From Ziziphus jujuba (Eukaryota; Streptophyta; Magnoliopsida; Rosales; Rhamnaceae): a DNA stretch of 64,000 bases. A program made the position numbers and the translations under genes. The notes under the pieces are model-generated. The model was not told the origin of the DNA. It saw only the letters and a program-made list of their open reading frames with translations, and ran no database searches. Below, piece after piece: positions 44,213 through 55,230 of this stretch (within the stretch, counting starts at the first letter, position 1; the number at the start of each line of letters is the position of its first letter). The stretch is taken from assembly GCF_031755915.1 (NCBI RefSeq), contig NC_083384.1:17639001-17703000 (forward strand), given 5' to 3'.

Positions 44213-47200
44213 GATCTCCTTTTTTTTTGTTCTTTTTATCAATCTAATTTTATTTCAACTATAAATAACCAGTGAAAATATTAAAGTAACATAACTGAGC
44301 TCCTTTTTTTTTTTTTTTTTTTAAAATATTGGTATCAAATTAGGCGATGCACATTGTACGTCTCTAGTTAAAAATATATTACCTAAAAAAAAAAAAGGAG
44401 CTCGGTTATGTTACTATAATATTTTCACTAGTTATTTATAGTTGAAATAAAATTCGATTGATAAAAACAACAAAAAAGAAGAAGAGATCAGGGGATGCAC
44501 AATCTTCTTTGTGCGTCGCCTCTTACCAAAACCTAAAAAAATAAAAAATAAAATATAAACCAGCTCAATTATATTGCTCTAACATTTTCATTGCTTATTT
44601 GTAGTTGAAATAAAATTATATTAATAAAAACAACAAAAAAAAAAAAAGCAGAACAGGCGATGAACAATCTTCATTGTGCGTCGCCACTTACCAATATATT
44701 AAAAAAAAAAAAAAAGAGCTCAGTTATGTTGATTTAATATTTTCACTGGTTATTTGTAGTTGAAATAAAACTATATTGATGAAAAGAACCAAAAAAAAAA
44801 AAAAAGGAGACTAGGCGACGCATAATCTTCTTAGTGCGTCGCCTATTACAAAAATCTAAAAAAAAAAAAAAAAAACCAGCTTAGTTATGTTACTCTAATA
44901 TTTTTACTGGTTATTTGTAGCTGAAATAAAATTATATTGATAAAAAGAACCAAAAAAAAAAAAAAGTAGAACAGGCGACGCACAATCTTCTTTGTGCTTC
45001 GCCAGTTACCAATATCTTAAAAAAATAAAATAAAAAATAGCTTAATTATGTTACTCTAATATTTTCACTGGTTATTTGTAATTGAAATAAAATTAGATTG
45101 ACAAAACGAACAAAAAAAAAAAAAAAAAAAGAAGGAGAATAGGCAACGCACAATCTTCATTATGCGTCACCTGTTACCAAAATCTAAAAATAAAAACTAA
45201 AAAAAAAAAGTGCTAAGCTATGTTGTTATAATATTTTCACTGATTATTTGTAGTTGAAATAAAATTAGATTGGTAAAAAGAACAAAAAAAAAAAGGAGAA
45301 TAGGCAATGCATAATCTTCATTATGCGTCGCCTGTTACCAAAATCTAAAAATAAAAACTAAAATAAAAAAGAGCTCAGTTATGTTACTCTAATGTTTTCA
45401 CTGGTTATTTGTAGTTGAAATAAATTTAGATTGATAAAAGGAAGGAAAAAAAAAGAAAAGGATAACAGGGGACATACAATCTTCATTGTGCATCGCCTAT
45501 TACCAAAATCTAAAAAATAAAAATAAAAAAATAAACCAGCTCAGTTATGTTACTCTAATATTTTCACAGGTTATTTGTAGTTGAAATAAAATTATATTGA
45601 TAAAAGGAACAAAAAAAAAAAAAAAAAAAGAAGAACAGGCGATGCACAATCTTCATTGTGCGTCACTAGTTACCAATATATTTAAAAAAAGAAAAACCCA
45701 TTTATGTTGCTCTAATATTTTCACTGGTTATTTGTAGTTGAAATAAAATTATATTGATAAAAAGAACAAAAAAAAAAAAGGAAAACAGGCGATGCACAAT
45801 CCTCATTGTGCGTCGCATGTTACCAAAATACTAAAAAAAAAGAAAAAAAAAAGAGCTTAGTTATGTTGCTCTAATATTTTCACTAGTTATTTATAGTTGA
45901 AATAAAATTATATTGATAAAAAGAATTAAAAAAAAAAAGCAGAACAGGCGACACACAATCTTCTTTGTGTGTCGCCAGTTACCAATATCTAAAAAAAAAA
46001 AGTAAAAAACAAATAGCTTAGTTATATTTCTCTAATATTTTAACTAGTTATTTGTAATTGAAATAAAATTAGATTGATAAAAAAAACAAAAAAAAAGGAC
46101 AATAGGCAACGCACAATCTTCATTGTGGGTCGCCCGTTACCAAAATCTAAAAATAAAAACCAAAAAAAAAAAAAGAGCTTAGTTATGTTACTCTAATTTT
46201 TTCACTAGTTATTTGTAGTTGAAATAAAATTAGATTGATAAAAAGAACAAAAAAAAAAAGGAGAATAGGCAACGCACAATCTTCATTGTGCGTCGCCTGT
46301 TACCAAAATCAAAAAATAAAACTAAAAAAAAAAAAGAGCTCAATTATGTTGCTCTACTATTTTCACTGGTTATTTGTAGTTGAAATAAAATTAGATTGAT
46401 AACAGGAAGAAAAAAAAGGATAACAGGCGACGCACAATCTTCATTGTGCATCGCCCATTACCAAAATCTAAAAAATAAAAATAAAAAAATAAACCAGCTT
46501 AGTTATGTTGCTCTAATATTTTCACTGGTTATTTGTAGTTAAAATAAAATTATATTGATAAAAAAAAAAGGAGAACAGGCTATGCACAGTCTTCATTGTG
46601 CGTCGCCAGTTACCAATATCTTAAAAAAAAAAATGTAGCTCAGCTTTGTTGCTCTAATATTTTCACTGGTTATTTGTAGCTGAAACAAAATTATATTGGT
46701 AAAAAGGACAAAAAAAAAAAAAAGGAGAACAGGCAATGCACAATCTTCATTGTGCGTCGCCTGTTACCAAAATCCAAAAAAAAATAAAAAAAATTAATAA
46801 AAGAGCTCAATTATGTTGCTCTAATATTTTCATTGGTTATTTGTAGTTGAAATAAAATTAGATTGATAAAAAGAACCACAAAAAAAAAAGAGAACAGGCC
46901 TGTTACCAAAATGTAAAAAAATAAAAATAAAAATAAACCAGCTCAATTATGTTGCTCTAATATTTTCACCGGTTATTTGTAGTTGAAATAAAATTATATT
47001 GATAAAAAGTAACCAAAAAAAAAAAAAAAGTAGAACAGGCGACGCACAATGAAGATTGTGCGTCGCCAGTTACCTATATATTTGTTTAAAAAAAAATAGC
47101 TCAGTTATGTTGTTTTAATATTTTCACTGGTTATTTATAGTTGAAATAAAATTAGATTAATAAAAAAAACAAAAAAAAAAGGAGAACAGGCGACGTACAA

Positions 47201-48330
47201 TCTTCATAATGCGTCGCCTATTACCAAAATCTAAAAAATAAAAATAAAAAAATAAACCAGTTCAGTTATGTTACTCTAATATTTTCTCTAGTTATTTGTA
47301 GTTGAAATAAAATTAGATTGATAAAAGGACAAAAAAATTAAAACAAAAAAACCTGAACAGGTGACGCACAATGAAGATTGTGCGTCACCTGTTACCAAAA
47401 TTTTTTAAAAAAAAAAAACAGCTCAATTATGTTGCTCTAATATTTTCTCTAGTTATTTGTAGTTGAAATAAAATTAAATTGACTAAAAAATAAAAAAAAT
47501 TATGAAAAAGCAGAACATGCGTCGCCAATTACTGATATCTTTAAAAAAAAAAAATACCTTAATTATGTTGCTCTAATATTTTCACTGGTTATTTGTAATT
47601 GAAATAAAATTAGATTGATAAAAAGAATTAAAAAAATAAGGAGAACAGGCGACGCACAATTTTCATTGTGCGTCGCCTGTTACCAAAATCTTAAAAAAAA
47701 AAAAAAATGAGCTCAGTTATGTTACTCTAATATTTTCACTTGTTATTTGTAGTTGAAATAAAATTAGATTGATAAAAAGAACCAAAAAAAAAAAAAGAGA
47801 ACAAGAGATGCACAATGAAGATTGTGCGTCGCCTGTTACCAAAATCTAAAAAAAATAAAATAAAATAAACCAGCTCAGTTATGTTGCTCTAATATTTTAT
47901 CTAGTTATTTGTAGTTGAAATAAAATTAGATTAATAAAAAGAACAAAAAAAAAAAAAAAAAAGCAGAATAGGCAACGCACACTCTTCTTTGTGCGTTGCT
48001 TGTTACCAAAATATGAAAAATAATAATAATAAATAAATAAACCAGCTTAGTTATGTTGCTTTAATATTTTCATTGGTTATTTATAGTTGAAATAAAATTA
48101 AATTGATTAAAAAAAAAAAAAAGAACAGGCGACGCATAAAGAAGACTGTGGGTCGCCTGTTACCTATATTTAAAAAAAAGAAAAAAAAATTCTAGCTCAG
48201 TTATGTTGCTTAAATATTTTTACTGGTTATTTGAAGTTGAAATAAAATTAAATTGATTAAAGATTAAAAAAACAATAATAAAACATGGAATAGGCAATGC
48301 GTTTTGTTGGAATTGCGTCGCCTGTTCCTT
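44181..48330 (+). repeat. Tandem array of ~27 units (~150-170 bp), each with a GC-rich hairpin
   Basis: Each forward unit has four parts: a palindrome AGGCGACGCACAAT-CTTC-ATTGTGCGTCGCCT; the phrase GTTACCAAAATCT; an A-rich run; and a ~75-bp conserved block running from AGCTCAGTTATGTTGCTCTA through TATTTTCACTGGTTATTTG to TAGATTGATAAAAAGAAC, followed by another A-run and GGAGAAC. Hairpin cores start near 44487, 44652, 44813, 44973, 45142, 45302, 45467, 45637, 45787, 45946, 46105, 46267, 46425, 46577, 46730, 47037, 47188, 47359, 47647, 47803, 47970 and 48127. Near 46,897 the hairpin is deleted and near 47,514 halved. The first unit is inverted. The period is close to nucleosomal repeat length. 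No coding potential. Confidence 0.92.
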
Positions 48331-48689
48331 CAATTGTTTTTTTTTAAAAGAAAAAGCAATTTAATATATTTTCAATTTTTAAAACCAAGTAAGCTATCAT
48401 TGACCATAAACACATGAAATTTAAGCTCATTGAACATACTTATGTAGATAAATTGATCAATAAATGCTTGTTGAATTAGAATTCTATATTCGGCATCCTA
48501 TCTCAAATTAGGTCTTGAGATATTTTGTATCTCGTCTATACACATATATGTGAATAATTGAGAAACGCATTGACAAAACTATTTTTTATTTTTAGATCAA
48601 TGGAATTTATATTCATTGGATTGCTACATGAATATATTTGTAGATGAACAATTAAAAAACTACTTAAAGATTATAAAGAAAGTATAAAA

Positions 48690-48785
48690 ATTGGAACAGG
48701 TAACCCTTTTCGACCATAATGCATCGCTTGATCCCACAATTTAAGAACAGGCGACCCTTCTTGAAGAGAATGCGTCGCCTGTTCT
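48690..48785 (+). repeat. Two outlying hairpin-like motifs right of the array
   Basis: GGTAACCCTTTTCGACC...ATGCATCGCTTG (about 48,698) and AGGCGACCCTTCTTGAAGAG...AATGCGTCGCCTGTTC (about 48,750) keep the GGCGAC/GTCGCC arms but have different loops. They lack the conserved block and are only about 50 bp apart, so they may be relics of the ancestral motif. Confidence 0.6.
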
Positions 48786-48859
48786 CTTAATTAAAAAAAA
48801 TAAAAATTTTAAAAGATATGTAAATTTTATTTAGAATAAAGGTGTACTTGAAAAACAAA

Positions 48860-48985
48860 AAAATAAACAGCAATCTTCGATATTTTGCTTCGCATTTTTA
48901 AGAAATATTTTCAGTTTTTATTTGTAGATGAAAACTAAAAAATTAATCAAAGAACAAAAAAAAGAAATTGAGAGAAAATGAGCGT
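48860..48985 (+). repeat. Single-copy sequence resembling the array's conserved block
   Basis: The stretch TATTTTGCTTCGC, AAATATTTTCAGTTTTTATT, TGTAGATGAAAACTAAAAAA, TTAATCAAAGAAC and an A-run follows the order of the array's block (TATGTTGCTCTAATATTTTC, ACTGGTTATTTGTAGTTGAA, ATAAAATTAGATTGATAAAA, GAAC). It could be the element's original copy from which the array grew. Confidence 0.5.
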
Positions 48986-49382
48986 TTTTGCCATTTTTTG
49001 AAAATTTTTGGCACGTTTTAAAATTTTTTTGTGTGCCTTTAAATCCCTTTTCTTTTTAAAAATTACATATTAGATTTGGAAGCAATCTAAGAGAGACTTG
49101 AAGAGTGGGATATTTCGGGTTTCATTTTTCATTTGCTTATATTGTCGTCAGCCGGGAAACTGGATTTCTCTGTGTTGCATGATTTTCTGGATTTCTTCGT
49201 TCTTCATCTCCATCATTTAGGTGAGTTTCTTTTCTCTTTGTGGTTGGCGGAGACATGTGGTAGGTTTTTTTTTTTTTTTTTTCATTTTAACTGTAGGTTC
49301 GGTTCATTGGGTTTTATTAATCTTACTTTTGTAGAAATTTTGTTTGTGATATTGCTTGACATTGTTTTGCTAAGTTCAACAG

Positions 49383-49589
49383 GTATTTTATGTTGAAGAT
49401 CAACTTGATTCGAGATGGTCTGTTGTTTTAACTTCACCACAACTTCGTACTTTTGTTGAAAAAGATGTTCTTGGAGATACTACGATGGCTCACAATCCAT
49501 TTGTCATATAGTTGCCAAGTATTGATGAAAATTATAATGAGGATGAATGTGAGAGTGGCTATGTTTGTAATGATTGTAAGGGGATATAG
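49383..49589 (+). pseudogene. CACTA transposase C-terminal exon (TNP2-like), in-frame stop
   Basis: Directly after a CAACAG acceptor, the frame reads VFYVEDQLDSRWSVVLTSPQ, then LRTFVEKDVLGDTTMAHNPF, a TAG at 49,509, and LPSIDENYNEDECESGYVCN, ending TAG at 49,587. A V-F-Y-[VL]-x-D...W-x-V-V block followed by an acidic tail is typical of the last exon of plant CACTA (TNP2/TNPD) transposases, which agrees with the surrounding CACTA termini. The first ~95% of the transposase is absent. The upstream segment 49,080-49,382 with GTGAGT at 49,220 may be a further exon-intron pair but codes nothing recognisable. Confidence 0.6.
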
Positions 49590-50169
49590 ATAAACAATAT
49601 CTTTTAAATAAATTGGTATGTATATTTATTAACCTATGTTTTAAGTAATATTTATAACATTTATTATTATTCATTTAATTATTTTTTTGATCCGCTTCAT
49701 TATGTGTTTTCCACTTTTAATTAGGAGAAATGCATATCGTCAAATATTAAGAACAATGGTAATATTCTTTAAATTTTCAAATTTAATAATGATTAATATT
49801 TCATTTATTTTGCATAAGTGTTAATAACTTTTTTAATTTTTCCATATGCAGTATGAGGGTATAATATCGTCAACAAGAGGACATCAACTTCCATCTCAAT
49901 GAGTGTACATTCATGGAAGTTTAATTAATATTAAATTTGTTATGAAAAAATACAATAGTTTACAAATTATGTAAAAATATGTCAATGGGATAATATTTAA
50001 TTTATTTGATAATTAATTTGTTACGAAAAATATTTATTTTAAATTTTTGTATTCTAATTATTTTGGATGAAGCTAGTTTTAGTTTTTTTGTATTTTAATT
50101 ATTTTTATATTTTTACTATTTTAATCACTTTTCACAAAATTAAAAAAAAGTAAAAAAAAAAACAAAAAG

Positions 50170-50600
50170 AAGGGACGACGCATTAACAAATAATAATGTC
50201 GTCTAATATATTTGGCGACCTTTAATTGCCTATTTTTAGTGACTAATATATTTAACGATGCTTTAAAATAAGTCGCTAATAGCTTTTTTAACGACTCTCC
50301 CGAATAGTATAGTTAAATAATGTATCGCTATAAGTGGACCATCAAATGGGTCGTTAAAAGCATCGATGCGTCGCTAAATAGACGACTCATTAGTGACGAA
50401 TATATTTAACGACACTATATAAAACAGTCGCTAATATATTTTTAGCGACATTGTGATGAAGCGTCGTTAAATAATGCGTCGCTATAAGTGGATTGAAAGA
50501 ATGCATCGCTAAAAATCAATATGCGTCGCTAAAAACTAAAATATATGCGACTCTCACACTGCATCACTTGTTGTTTTGTGGCTTTAGTGACAGAATGTTA
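50170..50600. other. CACTA right subterminal repeat region
   Basis: GCGTCGCTAAA, GCGTCGCTATAAGTGGA, TTTAGCGACA, TTTAACGAC and related motifs recur many times in both orientations. In En/Spm elements such subterminal motifs bind the element-encoded regulator (TNPA). The motif core GCGTCGC is the same as the stem of the internal hairpins. Confidence 0.7.
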
Positions 50601-50659
50601 GGTGATACTGTGTGATACATCGTTATTTATTTTGTGCGACGCATTTATTGCATCATTTA

Positions 50660-50679
50660 TCAATGCGATTCTAGTAGTG
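50660..50679 (-). repeat. CACTA right terminus
   Basis: On the minus strand CACTACTAGAATCGCATTG. Shares the first six bases and a looser AGAA block with the left end; flanked on the right by ACA. Confidence 0.82.
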
Positions 50680-51874
50680 ACAACAATCTCCTTTCATGAG
50701 TTCATAAAGTTCCCCTAGATTGAGCTCAGACCAATGGACAATATACACTCTAAACGACCTCCTAGTTCAAAGCGTTCAACAATAATGAAACAGCCTGAGG
50801 ACCAAAAAGCAATGTTAGGGGGCGCTGGTAATGGAGCCAGTGCAAACCCTCCAATAGTAAGGACAAATCTCCAATCCGCTACTCTGATCGACTTCTAGCA
50901 AAGTAACAATAGTGTGAGAGGACAAGAGATAGGTCATGCTTAAAAAAGAAAAAAGGTTCCTTACGAGAGTAGTTTCTACCCCATTAAGGTTGGATCCCCA
51001 TGGGGATCAAGATGGTCGGGCATTTTGCTAGCCCTATTTAATGCTATCACATTTATCAAAAAAAATAATAATAAATAAATAAAACCTACTTGGAATTACT
51101 TGATAAGAAAACTTGGTTTAGACACATGCTTGCACAATATTTTTGGTTTATATCTATATATATAGAGTCAGGCTCGCATAGTACATATTATTGCATAGAA
51201 TTAGGTTCACATTAAGTCGATCTAATTATTATAGTATCAGAATATTTCTTTATTTGCTTTATATCATTTAAAATGTTGAGATTTAAAAATCAATTAATGA
51301 CTTAATAGTTAATAAAGAAAGTTATGACAATAAAACACTTTTTTTGGTGGGAGGGCCGGTTTTGATGATAAGGATAATGATCTTTTGTCCCCTTTTTTAT
51401 GTTCTTGTTTATGTTTGACAATTTTGATATAATCTCACATCATTTTAAAAAAGCAATTATTTTTTTTACTTGATTTATTTAACTTTTTTTTAATGTTTTA
51501 AAATAAGATGGCATCATATTATTGATAAACATGGATGGAACCAAAGACTAGACAATAAAACATTTAGTTGACATGTTGCCAGAGACATGCATTTTATATT
51601 TAATTATTCTTTCTCATTTTCATTTTACAAAATTGTTTTATGAAAATTGTTTTACAAAACGTTCCTGATGAGTCTTAAACATTTTTTGAAGCTAGGAAGC
51701 CAAAAAAGCAATTAAATGAAAATATTTTAGATGTGATTATATAATTGTTAAATATTAATTAAAAAAAAAGACCTCATTTGTTTATCTTGTTGTTTCAAAT
51801 ATATTGATTGAGAATTAATCTTAATTGATAGTGATCTTCTTTCATTTATTTTTCATAAAACTTTTAGCCCCTTT

Positions 51875-51975
51875 AAGATAGTTTAGTTGGCAATGACTAT
51901 TGGTAATGAATCATAAATTGTGAATTTAAGACCTGGAAATGAAATCTCCTTTTACCAATTTAAAAAAAAAAAAGA
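51875..51975 (+). other. Possible tRNA-type SINE remnant
   Basis: TAGTTTAGTTGGCAATGAC looks like a degenerate pol III A-box and TTTAAGACCTGG like a B-box 45 bases later. The piece ends in an A-run at 51,961. It shares the B-box-like phrase with 36,414-36,500. Weak evidence. Confidence 0.28.
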
Positions 51976-53230
51976 CTATTATTTAAATAACTTTTAGTTG
52001 GATTATTTTTTGGTAACATACTTCTTCATTTGGTTAAAAATGGGTCATGCTCCAAAGCAAACTTTGCAAGGAAAAAAAAAAAAATACTATGCACGCACCT
52101 TCTTTGACTAGAACAAATCCTTATACAGTTAACTAGCATGAACATTTTAATACCAATAACTGTTGTTGCAAAATTTTATGCATGCTAGAAGGCTGCTTGT
52201 TCCATCCAAGTACGAGCTTAACAAGCTAAATTTGTGTTGACCTGAGTTGCCGCTAGATCCGATCTCTGAGCTCCAAACTAAGAATACGGCCACCAAAACA
52301 ACTTGGAAACATAGAAGATTGTTAGAGGGTGCCAATAGGGGTGCTGGCACAAATCCTTCAACGGTCGATTTAGTGAGAAGCTTTAGAGAAAGAAAGAGAG
52401 AGAGAAGAGGGGGAAAAAAGATCCCAAGAAAAAGTGACCATATGCCTTTTATAAAGAGGATGGATTTACATCGCATGGCACCAATTGCAGGATGAATGCC
52501 ACCTAAACCTTCCATTGGGTTATGAAGGATTCTTACTAGATGGGGTAACTTCTGACCTTTCATAAGGTGACATATAGGAATAATGATAAGCTTTGACTAA
52601 TAAGAGCTCGTGCATTTGTGTTTGGACTTGGGCCATTGGATCTTCCTCTCTAGCTCATCTGAGGAGTTCAAACAAGTTTGGGACAATTGGTGTCTTGTGA
52701 TTGGTTGGTCTAAAGGAGGTGAAATGCACTCTAATGTGCTAAGTTGTATCTTCATTATTCATCCTTACTTAGGCTTCAAGTTGGTGTCTAAGTGAGTATG
52801 TACTTGTCTTAATCATGCATGTCTAACATAAAATGGCAAGACCATTTGTCTTGAGCTCTTTATGTGAAGTCAACCTTGAGATCGCTAAGGTCATATTGAA
52901 CGAAGTGAGTCGTTTCATTCTCTTCTTAGGTTGTGGAATGACCCGAAGTCATTACACTCCCCCTTTAGGTCATAGGTGGCCTGAGATTGTCTTCACATGA
53001 GCTTGGGAGGAAGTTTTGAGGTGATGAGCTCAGAGCTGGATTCATGCTCCTCACATCATAGAGGATGTTAGAGATCGAATATTTCAATGTGCGTGCTTAG
53101 GCGAGTTGGCTACAAAATTCACCAACCACAGGAGCTTTTTTCAAAATAATGCATTCCCTATACTATAATTCAAACTATAATGTGCAAGGAAATCATTTAA
53201 GTTGTTATTCTCCTATATTGATGATTTACT

Positions 53231-53650
53231 AAGAGCATCTTTAATAACTTTGTAGATTGTTAAAATTTTATTATCATATTAGAAAAATAGATAGTCATTT
53301 GAAAAAAAAAAAATTCTCTTCAAGTGTCTGTCTAATAACTCTGTCAAAATAATTATGAGACAATGTTAGAGAGACCACCTATTAGCAGAAAACCTACTAG
53401 ATAATACGGCTTAGTAAAATGTTATGAACAATTGTTATCAAGAATAAAAACAATCTCCATCAAGAATATAATTTTTTTTTAAAAGGAAAAAATAGACATG
53501 TGCATTAATGTTAGAGAAAATCATAGGAGATTGTTTTTCAAATTGACCATCTATTAACTAGACATTTATATCATATAGATAGCAAACTTTTTCAGGTTTC
53601 ATGTTACATAGCTCACGATCTATATATCCATGTAAATGCTCCAATAATTT
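53231..53650. mobile_element. Possible MITE with GAGCAT-type ends
   Basis: AAGAGCATCTTTAATAAC at the left and, reverse complemented, TTATTGGAGCATTTACATGG at the right resemble hAT-type MITE ends. The span is about 420 bp. No target duplication could be confirmed. Confidence 0.33.
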
Positions 53651-55230
53651 CTCAATCCTTTCCTAAAATTTCTTTATAACCTTCCACAACATTGAAGTAA
53701 GGATTAGAAGATTCAATATCCCCATGAATCCAATCCATAATAATTCTTGAATACATTCCTAGGATAACGTTTTCAAAACCATAAACCACCTTTCCCCCTT
53801 TATCAAATGCATTTGTTCTTTGCAACCTCTATGCAAGCTTTTTTTTATATAATTTTTTTTAATAATCTTTCCGATTCAATTGTGCCTTTTCCACGTTGAA
53901 TTGGATAAAACTAATCATGCACAATTAATATATTTTTTTGGAAAATTGTTTTACTTTGTTTATTTCATTATTGACTGGTTTGTAATCTTATTTTCGCCAA
54001 ATTTATCACATAATTAGACTAGTGTGATAAGAAAAGAAGAGCATAACTTATGGAGCAATCTAACTCTTTTTTTTTTTTTTTTTTTGAATTTGGAGGGGAG
54101 GATGGAAAAAGGAAAAAAAATGTAATAATTCAATATTATAAAGAGAAATCAACACTTTAATATTGAGAAGTTCTTTTCACAATTCTAAAAGAATTCTATA
54201 TATTATCGTTATTTACAAACTACCCTTTAAATATATAAAAAATATAAAATAATTTTATACAATATTTTAATACCTAAAATACGCGGAAATTTATAAAATC
54301 TCTACTAAGTCAAAAAATAAACTTTTTTTTCTTTCTACAAATCGCTTGCAAATCAAACCTTAACATTCTTGAACGAAACTGATAGTTATGGAAATTCTGC
54401 AAAAAAAAATTTTTGGTTAAAATAATTTTGAAAAATGGAAAGATGTATTTGTTAAAGTATTTGGTCTCAAAATTATAAACATCTATAAAGATGTTCAATG
54501 GTTTACGTTTGAACACTTTTAAAATATTCAATCATTTATTTTCAACATATTTAAGATGTTTGTATTTGAAGACGTTAAATTGCATACTTTAAAATGCGTT
54601 TTGAGATGTTCAGTTGCATAATTCTAAACACATCTGAGATAGTCATATCTAAAAATGTTTGATCGCATATTTATAAATATATTTAAGATTTTCAATAACA
54701 TATTTCTTAATATATTTGAAATGTTCAATTTTATGCATCTGAATGAAAATATGTTTAATTAGGAAATATTATTAGTGATAATTTTAAATGTGCATAAAAA
54801 TATAAATTTACAATAGGATTGTATAAAGTTCATTTGGTAGTGCAACTAGAATTTCTCTTAATATTTGTCGTATTATTGAAATTAATTTAAATTTCCTCTA
54901 TTACCAGTTTTTCCTTATCTAGTTATCTATTGCAACATTTTGGTAATGCAATATATTTCTAGAAGTTGGACACATACATTAATTTATTACACAAGTGACA
55001 CAAGGAAGCACCTCTTTTTGTTTTTGTTTTTGGATTTTTATTTTTTTGGGAGAAGGACAAACTGAAGCACCTAAATGATATTATGTTAGAATTTTATTTG
55101 GACTTGGCACAATCAGATGGTCTCACTCACAGACTTTGACATACCAATAATGGAATAGGATTAGACACTTTATTACAATTTTGAGAATACAATACTATAA
55201 GATCAAGCAACATATGATCATACAATTCTC

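Larger units (their letters stand above)
43750..50679. mobile_element. CACTA (En/Spm) transposon carrying a hairpin satellite
   Basis: The ends read CACTACATGAAAATTG (43,750) and, reverse complemented, CACTACTAGAATCGCATTG (50,679), flanked by a perfect 3-bp duplication ACA (43,747-43,749 and 50,680-50,682). These are the hallmarks of CACTA elements. The right subterminal region (50,170-50,600) is full of GCGTCGCTAAA / TTTAGCGACGC-like motifs in both orientations, as expected for transposase-binding subterminal repeats. The left subterminal region has fewer. Only a C-terminal transposase-like exon survives (49,383-49,589). Most of the interior (44,181-48,330) is a tandem hairpin array. The element is therefore non-autonomous. 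Confidence 0.88.
50683..55230. other. Non-coding region between CACTA element and P450 B
   Basis: Contains a moderately GC-richer stretch (50,700-51,010) and another (52,140-53,120). They share the phrase GGGTGCCAATAGGGGTGCTG / GGGCGCTGGTAATGGAGCCA with CAAAYCCTYCAA, which suggests copies of one dispersed repeat. The rest is AT-rich. Open frames at 52,147-52,563 (minus) and 52,247-52,495 (plus) overlap each other and lack motifs. Poly-T at 54,070-54,086. No gene recognised. Confidence 0.5.

Noticed and set aside
44181..48330. CRISPR-like array (regular repeats with palindromes)
   Set aside because: The window is a plant nuclear sequence, the whole 160-bp unit repeats rather than short repeats with unique spacers, and there are no cas genes.
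44181..48330. MicroRNA cluster
   Set aside because: The stems are only about 14 bp with four-base loops, too short for plant miRNA precursors; no asymmetric duplex was visible. Small RNA from long transcripts remains possible.
49133..49396. 87-residue hydrophobic protein within the CACTA element
   Set aside because: It is T-rich low-complexity sequence with a GT donor inside at 49,220; more likely an exon-intron piece than a complete gene.
52147..52563. Overlapping open frames on both strands (138 and 82 residues)
   Set aside because: The two overlap in opposite directions, neither shows a recognisable motif, and they contain purine-run low complexity (GAGAGAGAG).
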